A DNA stretch of 64,000 nt from Entomomonas sp945283395 (GTDB taxonomy: Bacteria > Pseudomonadota > Gammaproteobacteria > Pseudomonadales > Pseudomonadaceae): positions 1 through 64,000 of the forward strand of contig CAMLLC010000006.1 in the NCBI GenBank assembly GCA_946480835.1, read 5' to 3'. Shown here piece after piece: positions 1-9,846 of this stretch. The notes beneath the pieces were generated by a model. The model was not told the DNA's origin, did no database searches, and saw nothing but the letters and a program-made list of their open reading frames with translations. Position 1 is the first letter of the stretch. Every line of letters begins with the position of its first letter. Position numbers and translations under genes: made by a program.

Positions 1-277
1 TTTCTTTGCTCATAAAATCATTATAGAGTGAAATGATGTCTATGAATCACACACATATTAATACAACCATTTGTGCCTGCTATAAACGCTAGAGACAAAG
101 CTATGTTACCTTATTTTTTCTAAAAGTTGCTCACAGGGTGTTTTACCATTCATAGCAGAGAGATCTAGCAAAGTTATAAACTGCCTCTCTCTCCGCTAAC
201 TTTTCATGCAAATTTACCTCATTTTAGTATGTCATTAATGGTAGGAATTAGTCGCATTATTTAAGCTGACTAACTCT
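1..277. other. AT-rich edge region without a recognised gene
   Basis: I see no convincing coding frame, RNA gene or repeat here. It lies downstream of the leftward ppk2 gene and is cut by the window edge, so a gene entering from outside cannot be excluded. Confidence 0.4.
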
Positions 278-1159
278 TTAATATTTTTCAGGTACCAATC
301 TATAAGGATAATTAGGTTCTTTATAAGTCCCCTTTTTCTGCCGCTGAGGAAGTTTAACTTCTTTATGGGGTATTTTTTCATAAGGAATTTCACTAAGAAT
401 GTGACTTATAATATTTAACCTAGCTCTTTTTTTATCATTAGAATCTACAATAAACCAAGGTGCCCAAGAGGTATCTGTATCCATGATCATATCATCTCTA
501 GCCCTTGAATAATCAAACCAACGGCTATAAGATTTAATATCCATGGGCGAAAGTTTCCAAATTTTCCTAGGGTCATTAATACGATTTTGCATACGTTTTT
601 TTTGCTCATCCATACTCACCTCAAGCCAATACTTAAGAAGAATAATGCCTGAGTTGATAATAGCCTTTTCCATAAAGGGAATAACTTGTAGAAAATCCTT
701 ACTTTCTTGTTCTGTACAAAAACCCATTACTCGTTCAACGCCAGCTCTGTTATACCAACTACGGTCAAAGATAACTACTTCTCCGGCAGCGGGCAAATGA
801 GGAATGTATCTTTGCATATACATTTGGGTCTTTTCACGCTCAGTTGGCACAGGTAAAGCGATTACTTGAAAAATTCTTGGACTCACTCTTTCAGTAAGCG
901 CTTTAATGGCACCACCTTTGCCTGCGCCATCTCTGCCTTCAAAAATAATACATATTTTTTGGTCTGTAGCTTTTACCCATTCTTGTAATGCGACTAACTC
1001 TGCTTGTAGTTTTTCTAACTCTTGGTAATATTTTTTCTTGGATAATTTGTTTTTAGTCTTAGTCATTTGCTCTACCAATTTTATTGGTTGGGATTTTCCA
1101 TGTTTATCTTCAGTTTTATTTATTATTGATTCAGTTACTTGTTTTTTTAATTTATTCAT
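278..1159 (-). CDS. ppk2: Polyphosphate kinase 2 (PPK2 family)
   Basis: Cytoplasmic PPK2-family enzyme that uses polyphosphate to phosphorylate nucleotides (ADP to ATP or GDP to GTP in class I members). The 293-residue length fits a single-domain PPK2. A Walker A motif GRDGAGKGG lies at residues 75-83, and the PPK2 signature VVIFDRSWYNRAGVE follows at about 128-142. A charged, Lys-rich N-terminal extension of about 40 residues precedes the domain. The ATG at 1159 has an AAGGA ribosome site inside a 28-bp palindrome (1168-1195). The gene is apparently monocistronic. The class (I, II or III) is not certain from sequence alone. Confidence 0.93.
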   Translation of the reverse strand: MNKLKKQVTESIINKTEDKHGKSQPIKLVEQMTKTKNKLSKKKYYQELEKLQAELVALQEWVKATDQKICIIFEGRDGAGKGGAIKALTERVSPRIFQVIALPVPTEREKTQMYMQRYIPHLPAAGEVVIFDRSWYNRAGVERVMGFCTEQESKDFLQVIPFMEKAIINSGIILLKYWLEVSMDEQKKRMQNRINDPRKIWKLSPMDIKSYSRWFDYSRARDDMIMDTDTSWAPWFIVDSNDKKRARLNIISHILSEIPYEKIPHKEVKLPQRQKKGTYKEPNYPYRLVPEKY

Positions 1160-1167
1160 AATTATTA

Positions 1168-1195
1168 ATCCTTATTAAATAGATTTAATAAGGAT
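1168..1195. promoter_or_regulatory. 28-bp palindrome overlapping the ppk2 ribosome-binding site
   Basis: Perfect inverted repeat with 13-bp arms (ATCCTTATTAAAT and its complement) separated by AG. In the ppk2 mRNA the second arm contains the AAGGA Shine-Dalgarno, so a folded leader would hide it. As DNA it could equally be a dimeric repressor site. The function is inferred; the dyad itself is directly visible. Confidence 0.5.
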
Positions 1196-1240
1196 AACCT
1201 TTTAGTTAGTTTTTACAATGGATATATAATGTAAATAAGA

Positions 1241-1274
1241 CTAAAGGCTAGTAAAAATTGTAATTAGCCTTTAG
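1241..1274 (-). terminator. Hairpin downstream of oprC, possible terminator
   Basis: Stem CTAAAGGCTA / TAGCCTTTAG, 10 bp with a 14-nt loop, begins 7 bases past the oprC stop codon. Only a weak T-rich tail follows on the minus strand, so termination efficiency is uncertain. Confidence 0.5.
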
Positions 1275-1280
1275 CATATA

Positions 1281-3299
1281 TTAAAATTCAAAGCTCAATT
1301 TAGTCCATATGGTACGGCCAGGTTCTGGTATCTGCTGATCTGCGGTATAAACAAAGATAGCTGATCCTCCTCTATTTAAATGCTCTATATAGTATTTATC
1401 AAAAATATTATCTATACCAGCGGTTAACTTGAAATTCTTACTAATCTCATAACCACCATTGATGGAAAATATTCCAAACCCTGAACTGCTATCAAAATCT
1501 TTACCTATTACATTACCTTGATCTTTCGCTACTCTATGTTGTGAGCCCACCACTCGCCATAAAGTTCCAGCTGACCATTTATTATATTGATAATTCAATC
1601 CTAACCTAAGTTCAACGGGCGGTATTTGTGGCAAGGCTCTACTATCACTACTATTTCTCCCCCATGCATAACTAACACTTGCATCTGCCTTCCAATTATC
1701 AGTTAGCTTATAGGATGTACCTAATTCTCCACCCATAATGCGTGCATCTACATTACTTACATTATTTTTATTACCCTGTTGAGTAAAAATAATGTAATCA
1801 CCAATCCAGCCCACATAGCCAGAAGCCCAAGCGGTCAAACGATTATCGTTATACTGTAAGCCAACATCTATTTGGGTAGTTTTTTCAGGCTTAAGTTTTT
1901 TGAAAATCTGCGTTTTATTTGAAGGACTAAATAACTCCCAATAATCAGGAAATCTCTGAGTATGTCCTATACCAGCATAAAAAGTTGTAAGAGAATTTGC
2001 TAAGTCGTGCTCAAACCTTACAAAACCACTAGGAAGCGTTTTTGTTCGCTCTTTATTTTGCTGTTCAGCTTTTGCTAGGTAATGGTCAATACGTCCTCCA
2101 GAAATGAGTCTATCCTGGTCAGTTGCATACCAAGTTAGTTCAGAAAATGCCCCATAATTAGTGAAATACGCGTCTTTAGTCCAACCATCAGAAGTAAGAG
2201 ACATCATTTGCTCTCTAACTGGCATAGCACTGATACGATTTTTTCTGTGAGTATCTTTTTTACCATCTATACCCGCTTGTAACTTAAAATCTTTCCACTT
2301 CCAAGTAGCACTAACCCTACCCCCTATAGTCCTTCGATCTGGATTAGATTCCATCCAATTGGCATAGGGATTTATATGGCGTAATCTATAATTATCCATA
2401 ACATGATTAATATAATTGTAATAAACCTGAGCTTCTACTTTATCTAATACCTCTCCTATATTAGATTTTTCCAAACGTAGTCCATAAGACTCTCTAAAAA
2501 AACGAGAGCCATCCATGCCTCTATCAGCATAGCGAGCCTCACCATTACCACGCCCTGCTGTAAACTCTACTAAAGTATCTTGATCTGGAGTGAAGCCAAC
2601 TGCTATATCACCATTCCACTTATCCCATTTAGAATGAACTCTATGGTCTCTGCCATCATGATAATTTTTCGCCTTAGATTGATTGCCCGTAAAACGAACA
2701 TAACCATATTTACTACCACCTATGGCGTCTAAATTCTTATCAAGTCGACCATCCGTTCCTAATAGAATACTACCACTCACATGGCCGCCTAATTGGTAAA
2801 AAGGCTTAGGATCTCTTTCAAAAAGGATAGTTCCAGCAGATCCTGTTGGCCCCCAAATTACTGTTTCAGGGCCTTTGATGACAGTGATACGATCATAGGT
2901 TTCTGGTGATATATAAGAAGTAGGGGTATCCATTCGCCCTCCACAACCACCAAGGATAGTGCCACCATTGGTCAAAATATTCAGCCGTGAACCAAACATA
3001 CCACGAAACACAGGGTCTCCGTTAGAACCTCCTTTACGAACTACTGAAAAACCTGGAATTGTTTTTAAGTAGTCAGCGCCATCACTAGCAGGTACAGGTT
3101 GTCTAGGCTGTTTAGGATCAGTCACTACGGTTAATGGTGATGTTTGGGGTACTGCTGTAACTACAATGGTATCTAATTTAATATCAGTATTATTATCTAG
3201 CTGTGGGTTTGTAATTTGATCAGCATATATCATACTGCTCCCTAAAGATAATGCAGAAATAACACAAGCTAAATGATGCTGCTTAGCTACTGTTAGCAT
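1281..3299 (-). CDS. oprC: TonB-dependent copper receptor, OprC/NosA type
   Basis: Outer-membrane 22-stranded receptor of the OprC/NosA copper-receptor family (TIGR01778 type). The plug domain is clear: a GFSVVRKGGSNGDPVFRGM segment and a GGCGGRMDTPTSYISPETYD segment precede VIKGPETVIWGP. The chain ends in LSFEF, a typical outer-membrane C-terminus with terminal Phe. I start it at the ATG at 3299, which has AGAAGGA 8 nt upstream and opens a signal peptide; an upstream ATG at 3341 lacks this. The next gene upstream on the same strand encodes a DUF2946 protein, a pairing common in Pseudomonas, so the two probably form a copper-acquisition operon. Copper as substrate is inferred from the family. 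Confidence 0.9.
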   Translation of the reverse strand: MLTVAKQHHLACVISALSLGSSMIYADQITNPQLDNNTDIKLDTIVVTAVPQTSPLTVVTDPKQPRQPVPASDGADYLKTIPGFSVVRKGGSNGDPVFRGMFGSRLNILTNGGTILGGCGGRMDTPTSYISPETYDRITVIKGPETVIWGPTGSAGTILFERDPKPFYQLGGHVSGSILLGTDGRLDKNLDAIGGSKYGYVRFTGNQSKAKNYHDGRDHRVHSKWDKWNGDIAVGFTPDQDTLVEFTAGRGNGEARYADRGMDGSRFFRESYGLRLEKSNIGEVLDKVEAQVYYNYINHVMDNYRLRHINPYANWMESNPDRRTIGGRVSATWKWKDFKLQAGIDGKKDTHRKNRISAMPVREQMMSLTSDGWTKDAYFTNYGAFSELTWYATDQDRLISGGRIDHYLAKAEQQNKERTKTLPSGFVRFEHDLANSLTTFYAGIGHTQRFPDYWELFSPSNKTQIFKKLKPEKTTQIDVGLQYNDNRLTAWASGYVGWIGDYIIFTQQGNKNNVSNVDARIMGGELGTSYKLTDNWKADASVSYAWGRNSSDSRALPQIPPVELRLGLNYQYNKWSAGTLWRVVGSQHRVAKDQGNVIGKDFDSSSGFGIFSINGGYEISKNFKLTAGIDNIFDKYYIEHLNRGGSAIFVYTADQQIPEPGRTIWTKLSFEF

Positions 3300-3361
3300 A
3301 ATAGCAATCCTTCTGTAAAATAGAAAAAATCTAGCAGTCACTTTATAGTCTGCTAGCTTAA

Positions 3362-3802
3362 TTAACTTGTTATAGCTATGGCTAATTTAACAGGAGGAGC
3401 TCGACTTAAAGCTTTACTATAAGCGGGAGAACAATAATCGACAAAATACTGCGGATAAACTACTAGTCTTGCAGAAAAAGTATCGATAAGAAAAGGAGAA
3501 TAAAAAATAACTAGTGGCGAATGATGTATTAAATCACAATAACCACATAGCGACATAAAATGATGTGACGGCAAACTATTTGCTGCGGATAGCTTTTCTA
3601 CTACTTTAGCTTCAGTATGTTGAGCACTTATGTGGTGAACCATAGATTGATGGTCACTCACCACATGACTAGCCATAGCATTATTAACGAGCAAAACTGC
3701 CTGTACTTGCGAAATAACTGGCCCAAAGGTGAGCAGCAGTATCGCAAATAAGCCAAAATATGCAGCTCTGCAGCGAAATGGGCTAGCTCTAGAGAAACTC
3801 AT
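3362..3802 (-). CDS. DUF2946 family protein, copper-uptake associated
   Basis: Small exported or membrane protein of about 146 residues. A hydrophobic N-terminal segment ends at the LLLTFGPVISQ stretch. A central His-rich part (several H and HH, SHHFMSL) and the family signature CGYCDLIHHSPL follow, with a CxxC that could bind metal. DUF2946 genes commonly neighbour oprC-like receptors, as here (62-bp gap, same strand). The start at 3802 (MSFSRAS) fits homologous N-termini; ATGs at 3826 and 3820 are alternatives. The exact biochemical role is unknown. Confidence 0.75.
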   Translation of the reverse strand: MSFSRASPFRCRAAYFGLFAILLLTFGPVISQVQAVLLVNNAMASHVVSDHQSMVHHISAQHTEAKVVEKLSAANSLPSHHFMSLCGYCDLIHHSPLVIFYSPFLIDTFSARLVVYPQYFVDYCSPAYSKALSRAPPVKLAIAITS

Positions 3803-3826
3803 AATTGCCCAATACCTCATTAACAT

Positions 3827-4160
3827 CAGGTTACAATATAGGCAATTAAACTAATTAATGCAAGTAACGTAATTCAGCCACCCCCAAAAATATATTTTAT
3901 GTTAATTAACTTATATTTTTTAATTAAATATTGCTATATATTTTAATATTTAGCTAATTATACTAATTTTATATAGTTATTTGCAATTTACAATCCCTTG
4001 GATTAAGTTATAGACGTAAAAACAGACCAAACACTTATATTTTTTGTCAATATTGTTGGTTATAGCTAGTACAACAGCACCTAAATCAGTTTTTTGCCAG
4101 CAGATATATTTATACAAATTCACTGATTTAATGCTAAGTGTAAATTAAGGATTTTATATA
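3827..4160. other. Divergent intergenic region DUF2946/leuA
   Basis: About 330 bp of very AT-rich DNA between two divergent transcription units, so it must contain both promoters. An AAGGA ribosome site precedes leuA. I found no convincing leader peptide or attenuator hairpin for leuA and no clear Fur or CueR-type dyad. Confidence 0.4.
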
Positions 4161-5834
4161 ATGTCTATGCAACAAATTCCAGCTCATAAATACCGTGCAT
4201 TTCCAACCGTTAATATACCAGATAGGACTTGGCCATCTAATACTATTAACAAAGCTCCTATATGGAGTAGCTCTGATCTTCGGGACGGTAATCAATCGTT
4301 GATTGAACCTATGGATGTTCAAAAAAAGATGCGTTTTTTTGAAACTTTAGTCAAGATCGGCATTAAAGAAATAGAAGTGGCTTTTCCTTCCGCCTCACAA
4401 ACTGATTTTAACTTTGTTTGTGGATTGATTGAAGGTGGCCATATTCCTGATGATGTAAGCATTCAAGTATTAACTCAGGCTAGGGAAGATTTAATTCGCC
4501 GCACCTTTGAATCTTTAAAAGGGGCTAAAAAAGCCATAGTACATTTCTATGTGGCTGTTTGCCCTGCTTTTCGGCGTATTGTTTTTAAACAAGATAAAGC
4601 GGCCATGATAGCTACTGCTATCAAATCAGCTCAATTGTTCAAAGAATTAGCAGCCCAACAACCAGAAACAAATTGGAGCTTTGAGTTTTCTCCTGAAACA
4701 TTTAGTATGGCAGAGTTACCTTTTTCGGTAGAAATTTGTAATGCTGTATTAGATATTTGGCAACCTACTACCGCTAAAAAAGTTATTTTAAATTTACCAG
4801 CTACTGTTGAATGCTCTACCCCCAATATCTATGCAGATCAAATCGAATGGTTTTCACGTCATATTAATAACAGAGCATCAGTACTTATTAGTTTGCATTG
4901 TCATAACGATCGTGGCACAGGCGTAGCAGCCACAGAATTAGGATTATTAGCAGGAGCTGACCGAGTAGAAGGATGTCTATTTGGAAATGGTGAAAGGACG
5001 GGCAATGTAGACTTAGTCACTTTAGCTTTGAACTTATATACCCAAGGGATTGATCCTAAATTAGATTTCTCTGATATAGACAGTATCCGTAAAGTAGTAG
5101 AAGAATGTAATCAAATAGCAATCCATCCTCGCCATCCTTATGTTGGTGATTTAGTTCATACGGCTTTTTCTGGTTCTCATCAAGATGCTATTCGTAAGGG
5201 ATTTGCCTTGCAACAAGACGATCAATATTGGGAAGTGCCTTATTTGCCTATAGATCCAGAAGATATTGGGCGCAGTTACGATGCTGTCATCCGAGTTAAC
5301 AGCCAATCTGGTAAAGGAGGCATTGCTTATTTACTAGAACAAGAATATGGCATAAGTTTACCTCGCCGTATGCAAATAGAATTTAGCCAAGTAGTACAAA
5401 GAGAGACCGATCGTCTTGGCTTAGAAATGACGGCTCAACAAATTTATGATTTATTAATTAATGAATATTTACATGCTAATCAGCCTTATCAATTAATAAA
5501 GCACAAATTACAGGAAGAAAATGGAATTACTACAGTAGAAGCAGAAATAACCACTGAAGGCAGAATCGAACATTGGCGAGGTAGTGCTAAAGGACCACTA
5601 GAAGCACTAGTAGCCGCTTTACCAATTAAAATAGAAATTATGGATTACAAAGAACATGCCATAGGGGCAGGCAGTAATGCTAATGCTGCTGCTTACATAG
5701 AAGTTCGATTAGATGGATTACGCCCTTTACATGGCATGGGTATTAATAAAAATATAACCACAGCCAGTTATCATGCTTTATTCAGTGCAATTAATAGAGC
5801 TATTCAATTAGCCAATTCTAAAAATGCCGCTTAA
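4161..5834 (+). CDS. leuA: 2-isopropylmalate synthase
   Basis: First committed enzyme of leucine biosynthesis; condenses acetyl-CoA with 2-oxoisovalerate. The DRE-TIM motif appears as SSDLRDGNQSL near residues 35-45, and the metal-binding HCHNDRGTG motif and GNGERTGNVDL follow. The C-terminal regulatory domain is present, with GAGSNANAAAYIEV near the end. The 557-residue length matches the long LeuA form of Pseudomonas and actinobacteria rather than the 520-residue enteric form. An AAGGA ribosome site lies 9 nt before the ATG. A hairpin terminator follows directly, so it is transcribed alone. Confidence 0.95.
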   Translation: MSMQQIPAHKYRAFPTVNIPDRTWPSNTINKAPIWSSSDLRDGNQSLIEPMDVQKKMRFFETLVKIGIKEIEVAFPSASQTDFNFVCGLIEGGHIPDDVSIQVLTQAREDLIRRTFESLKGAKKAIVHFYVAVCPAFRRIVFKQDKAAMIATAIKSAQLFKELAAQQPETNWSFEFSPETFSMAELPFSVEICNAVLDIWQPTTAKKVILNLPATVECSTPNIYADQIEWFSRHINNRASVLISLHCHNDRGTGVAATELGLLAGADRVEGCLFGNGERTGNVDLVTLALNLYTQGIDPKLDFSDIDSIRKVVEECNQIAIHPRHPYVGDLVHTAFSGSHQDAIRKGFALQQDDQYWEVPYLPIDPEDIGRSYDAVIRVNSQSGKGGIAYLLEQEYGISLPRRMQIEFSQVVQRETDRLGLEMTAQQIYDLLINEYLHANQPYQLIKHKLQEENGITTVEAEITTEGRIEHWRGSAKGPLEALVAALPIKIEIMDYKEHAIGAGSNANAAAYIEVRLDGLRPLHGMGINKNITTASYHALFSAINRAIQLANSKNAA

Positions 5835-5843
5835 ATCTTATTA

Positions 5844-5880
5844 TGTAGGATAGTAAGTAAGTTCCTTACTATCCTTACAT
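5844..5880 (+). terminator. leuA terminator
   Basis: Stem GGATAGTAAG / CTTACTATCC (11 bp with flanking pairs), followed by an AT-rich tail. It begins 10 bases after the leuA stop. Confidence 0.7.
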
Positions 5881-6193
5881 TTAAAAAAAAATTTATTATT
5901 ACAAGCTAACTAGTATAAAAGTAGTACTGCTTTATAAAGGTACTTATTTAGAAAGCCTATAGCCAATTCACTTTATAGTTAGCTAGTGCTTTTTCTAATC
6001 AGACATTTTCTGAATTTCTTCCTTTTCCTTGTTAGGCTATGATACTTGTCATATTAGATATAGCCTAAAATAAGTTAAGCCGTATGATTAACTAATGACT
6101 ATTAATTATTTTTGCTATATCCTCTATATGCTAATAAGCTCATACTTGATCTATATTAATAATGTCATTCTCACAAAAATTAGTTAATAGGGG
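5881..6193. other. Intergenic region, convergent leuA / glycosyltransferase
   Basis: About 310 bp between convergent genes. AT-rich, no ORF with a ribosome site and no repeat that I can support. Confidence 0.4.
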
Positions 6194-8098
6194 TTAATTA
6201 ACTTCTATATAACCTATGTAATGACCAGATTTAAAACTTTCATCAATAGAAGAAATAGAAATAGTATCTACATTAGCTATTTGAGTAACCATGTTTAATT
6301 TGAAATGTAATAATGGAGTATTAGCTATCAATGGAGGCTTTATTATGCTAGTGAAAACAATATGGTTATTTGCCAAATAGTTTATGCGGTATCCATTGTT
6401 AAAATAGCTCAATGTGAGATCTATAGATTTAATAGATTTAGCAGACAATAACCTTACTGAAAGATGGTCTATAAAAAATAAATTATCAGGATATTGTAAA
6501 GGTGTGTCCAGACTTAAAGCTTTACTATTTAGCTGAGCATAATCTATTTCTACTGGAGAATAATTAATATATTGATCTCGATAAATATGAGTAAAGGATT
6601 TTTCTATACCCTTTCTATTAATACTAAAAATTGCTTTCAATCTAGCAAAACTTATTAAATCACCTTGGGTAATTAGCTTTATATGAGAATAGAATTTTTT
6701 TATTTTAGAATCAACTAATAAATTTTTTTGATAGGCAACTGTTTCAAAATAACCATCTGGTAATTGTCTATAAAAATGGCCTATTCTCCAATTTTTAAAT
6801 GATTTAGCTGGCAGTCTAGCTAATAATGGATCAGCTAAGGCGCATTGATCTATTACATGTAAATCAGGCCCTCCTTTTAAACCAATTAAACCCAGGTGAC
6901 CGCAGGTTACAATCACTTTTCTTAAGGAATTGCTTTTCCATTCTGGAATATTAAATAATATTACGCTTGGTTTATTAGTGATAAGACCTAATGACTGGAA
7001 ATATACACCTCTCTCATCAGCTATACCACTCTTCGATATAATAGTATTCTGAAAATCTCTATTGCTAAAAAGTGTATTTTGAATATTATCTACCCCTATT
7101 TTAAAAGCTAACAGGGCTAAAATAATATAAACTATTTTATGAAAATGAGTTTCTGTTATAAAAATAAGGCATAAAAGTAAAGGAGCAGTAAAAAATCTCC
7201 CTGACATAAAATCACCACCTATAATAACTATGTAACATAAGTAGAGAATTGTGCCTAATGTCAGTAATTTATAATAGTTAGAAAGAATTGCACCACATAC
7301 AATACCAATAACGACAAAAGATAGAGTTATAGGATCTTGATGAACGGAATCAATAAAATAAAAAACTCCTTGATGGATACGATCAGCTAGCTCAATGCCT
7401 GCTCCAAGTTTAGCATAAGCTGTATTAGGGAAAAATACACCATAATAAAATAATGAAAACAAAAACCAAATAATAACTGGTAAGGCTGCAAAACAAATTA
7501 TTTTTAATATAGACTTATAGTTTCTTCTATATTGAGCAAAGATAACTAAGGTTAAAGGAATAAATACGAGTATTAAATCAGGCCTTGTTAAATAGAGGCA
7601 AGAACAAGCGAATAAGTAGTTAAAAAAAGATATAGGTTGATAGTCTTTCTGTAACTTCAAAACAAAATAAATAGCTATAACTATTAATAGATGAGATAAA
7701 GGGTTTTCTAGTCCTGAGGTTGAAAAATCAACAAAAGCTTTAGAAAAAACTATCACCTCCATAGCAACAAAACCAGCCAAATTATTTTTTAATAGTTTAT
7801 TAAACCATATTAAAAAAGTGCATAATGTTGTAATAGAACTTAAAAAAAATGTAGCTATAAAAACATTTTTAATAATGAAAGAAATAATCGAAATTAGTAA
7901 AAACCATAAGGGATGAGTATAGGCTTGAACTCTTTCTCCAACGTTAAAAACAGCGCCATATCCATTAATAAAATTTAATACTGTTCGTAACGTAATAATA
8001 GCATCATCAGTAATCCAAGCCGTTCTTAATAATTCTGTAAAGAAAATGATTACAAAAAAAAATAAGATAATTCCTTTCTTATGAATAGTTAAGTTCAT
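6194..8098 (-). CDS. GT-C fold membrane glycosyltransferase, AftB/TfpW-like
   Basis: Polytopic inner-membrane protein of 634 residues. It starts with one transmembrane helix, then a periplasmic loop with DDAIITLRTVLNFINGYG and ERVQAYTHPLW. That DDA...G.GxVFN.GERVQAYTHPLW pattern is typical of GT-C enzymes related to mycobacterial arabinofuranosyltransferase AftB and Pseudomonas TfpW. The DD pair is the likely catalytic or metal site. About ten further hydrophobic segments follow to residue 330, then a soluble C-terminal domain of about 280 residues. The donor would be a polyprenyl-phosphate sugar and the acceptor a surface protein or glycan; both are inferred. The ATG at 8098 is preferred over a GTG two codons upstream because GAG lies 5 nt before it. 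Confidence 0.65.
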   Translation of the reverse strand: MNLTIHKKGIILFFFVIIFFTELLRTAWITDDAIITLRTVLNFINGYGAVFNVGERVQAYTHPLWFLLISIISFIIKNVFIATFFLSSITTLCTFLIWFNKLLKNNLAGFVAMEVIVFSKAFVDFSTSGLENPLSHLLIVIAIYFVLKLQKDYQPISFFNYLFACSCLYLTRPDLILVFIPLTLVIFAQYRRNYKSILKIICFAALPVIIWFLFSLFYYGVFFPNTAYAKLGAGIELADRIHQGVFYFIDSVHQDPITLSFVVIGIVCGAILSNYYKLLTLGTILYLCYIVIIGGDFMSGRFFTAPLLLCLIFITETHFHKIVYIILALLAFKIGVDNIQNTLFSNRDFQNTIISKSGIADERGVYFQSLGLITNKPSVILFNIPEWKSNSLRKVIVTCGHLGLIGLKGGPDLHVIDQCALADPLLARLPAKSFKNWRIGHFYRQLPDGYFETVAYQKNLLVDSKIKKFYSHIKLITQGDLISFARLKAIFSINRKGIEKSFTHIYRDQYINYSPVEIDYAQLNSKALSLDTPLQYPDNLFFIDHLSVRLLSAKSIKSIDLTLSYFNNGYRINYLANNHIVFTSIIKPPLIANTPLLHFKLNMVTQIANVDTISISSIDESFKSGHYIGYIEVN

Positions 8099-8276
8099 GT
8101 CCACTCAAATACAATAATTAATTTAGAATTTTCATCAATATTATCATAGAATCACTAACAGCAGAATTAGTTTTAAGTAACCATCTAACTTTACTAATTT
8201 TGAAGAATAACTAGATAAAACTAGCTTAGAATAGAATGTATTATTAAAAGTCTTATCTAGCTATACTAGGTTGTTA

Positions 8277-9062
8277 TTAACCTTTACCCGCCTGAAAAGA
8301 AGGATATAAGGTCATTCCACCATCAGCGAATAACGTAATTCCTGTTACATAACTTGCTTGGTTAGAGGCTAACCATACCGCTATATTGGCTATGTCTTTT
8401 GGTTCAGCTATATAGCCTAGAGGGATCATTTCTTCTAACTCTTTTTTGGTTTGTGGGTCTGTTAGTTTCTCTTGATTAATAGGTGTATTGATAGCTCCTG
8501 GCGCAATAGCGTTTATTCTAATACCATTAGGTGCATATTCCATTGCAGTAGATTCAGTTAATAACTTTACTCCTCCTTTACTAGCAGCATAGTGCGCAAA
8601 TAGCGGCCAAGGAATTTGTTGATGTACGCTAGACATATTTATTATCACTCCTTTTTTTTGTTCTTTTAAAAAATGCTTTAACGCCTGTTTAGAACCTATA
8701 AAATACCCAGTTAAATTAATATCTATTACTTCTTGCCATGCTTTTAATGACATTTCATGGGTAGGATAAGGATGTTCCATTCCCGCATTATTAATCCATA
8801 TATCAAAACCGCCAAATGTACTTATAGCATTTTCAGCTAAATGCGCTATAGCGTTCTCATCACTGACATTTGCTGCTACTACGATAGCTTCACCACCCTT
8901 ATTGGTGATTGTTTCTAAGACTTGTCGGGCGGCTGCTTCATTAGCATTGTAATTAATAACTACTTTGCTGCCCTCCTCAGCAAAACGGATAGCCATTTCT
9001 GCACCAATTCCTTTAGATGATCCTGTTATTACAACCACTTTATTCTTTAAATCTTCATACAT
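8277..9062 (-). CDS. gdh: Glucose 1-dehydrogenase-like short-chain dehydrogenase
   Basis: NAD(P)-dependent SDR of 261 residues, the same length as Bacillus glucose 1-dehydrogenase. The cofactor motif TGSSKGIG is at 13-20 and NNAG at 91-94. The catalytic set is S145, Y158 and K162 in the YAASK motif. The segments INMSSVHQQIPWPLF and the C-terminus GITLFADGGMTLYPSFQAG closely follow the Bacillus enzyme as I remember it. So the substrate is probably beta-D-glucose or a related sugar, in the cytoplasm. The gene stands alone. The high similarity to Bacillus sequences makes horizontal transfer possible, but that needs a tree. Confidence 0.85.
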   Translation of the reverse strand: MYEDLKNKVVVITGSSKGIGAEMAIRFAEEGSKVVINYNANEAAARQVLETITNKGGEAIVVAANVSDENAIAHLAENAISTFGGFDIWINNAGMEHPYPTHEMSLKAWQEVIDINLTGYFIGSKQALKHFLKEQKKGVIINMSSVHQQIPWPLFAHYAASKGGVKLLTESTAMEYAPNGIRINAIAPGAINTPINQEKLTDPQTKKELEEMIPLGYIAEPKDIANIAVWLASNQASYVTGITLFADGGMTLYPSFQAGKG

Positions 9063-9459
9063 AACAATTACCTCTGGAAAAGAACAGCAACGATATTTGA
9101 GTTATTTATTAATTATTTTCAACATAGTGATTAACATTAAATCTTTTAAACGCTAATGGTAAAAGCTAGAAAGATCAGCTTGCTGCTGGGTTAGCGTTTT
9201 AATATTTAATGCTACTGCCCATTAACAATGAGTTTTATAACTTAGCAGTTCTACTTTACCTCGTTAGTTAAATAAATTATTTATACGTTGTTTAATGATA
9301 AGCGGCAATTAGTATATTGTCGTATTGCTACTAAGTTATTTATAATAAAAAGACTTTTTAAAGTTAATTATACTTTACTGTTATTGTGAAGATTTTAGTC
9401 TATATGGAATTAACTAAAAATATCACTCTAATTGTTTTAATGGTCGCGAGGGAATAGGT
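9063..9459. other. Divergent intergenic region
   Basis: About 400 bp between the leftward SDR gene and the rightward glutaredoxin gene, and therefore holding both promoters. I see no RNA gene, repeat or credible small ORF. Confidence 0.4.
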
Positions 9460-9846
9460 TTGAAATATATAGTTATTGGTATCATTTTTATAACTGTTTG
9501 TTTTTGGATGATGTCTAATGATAACAAAGGTAATCAACCAAATAGGCTCACTAATGATGATGTTAAAAGCTTTATCAGCGAGATGGGAACAACTAAAAGT
9601 AAAGAAACAATCAAGCTATATGCTACCAGTTGGTGTGGTTATTGTGCTAAAACCAGACAATTTTTTAAAAATAACAAACTAAATTATATAGAATATAATA
9701 TTGAAAAAGATTCTACTGCATACAGACGCTACAATGAGCTTAACGGACAGGGAGTTCCTTTAATTGAAACTAGTGATCAAGTTATTAGGGGGTATAATGA
9801 ATATAAACTAAACAAATTAGCTGCCGATGAAAGATATAGACTCTAA
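9460..9846 (+). CDS. Membrane-anchored glutaredoxin-family protein
   Basis: Thioredoxin-fold protein of 128 residues. An N-terminal hydrophobic anchor (about residues 3-19) precedes a glutaredoxin domain with the active site WCGYC, a cis-Pro loop GVPLIE and a C-terminal GYNEYKLNKL helix. It probably works on the periplasmic face or at the inner membrane as a dithiol redox protein. The start is a TTG with GAGGG/AGG just upstream; no ATG fits better. The 3' end overlaps the next reading frame (esterase) by 20 bp, so the two were probably co-translated. Confidence 0.75.
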   Translation: MKYIVIGIIFITVCFWMMSNDNKGNQPNRLTNDDVKSFISEMGTTKSKETIKLYATSWCGYCAKTRQFFKNNKLNYIEYNIEKDSTAYRRYNELNGQGVPLIETSDQVIRGYNEYKLNKLAADERYRL

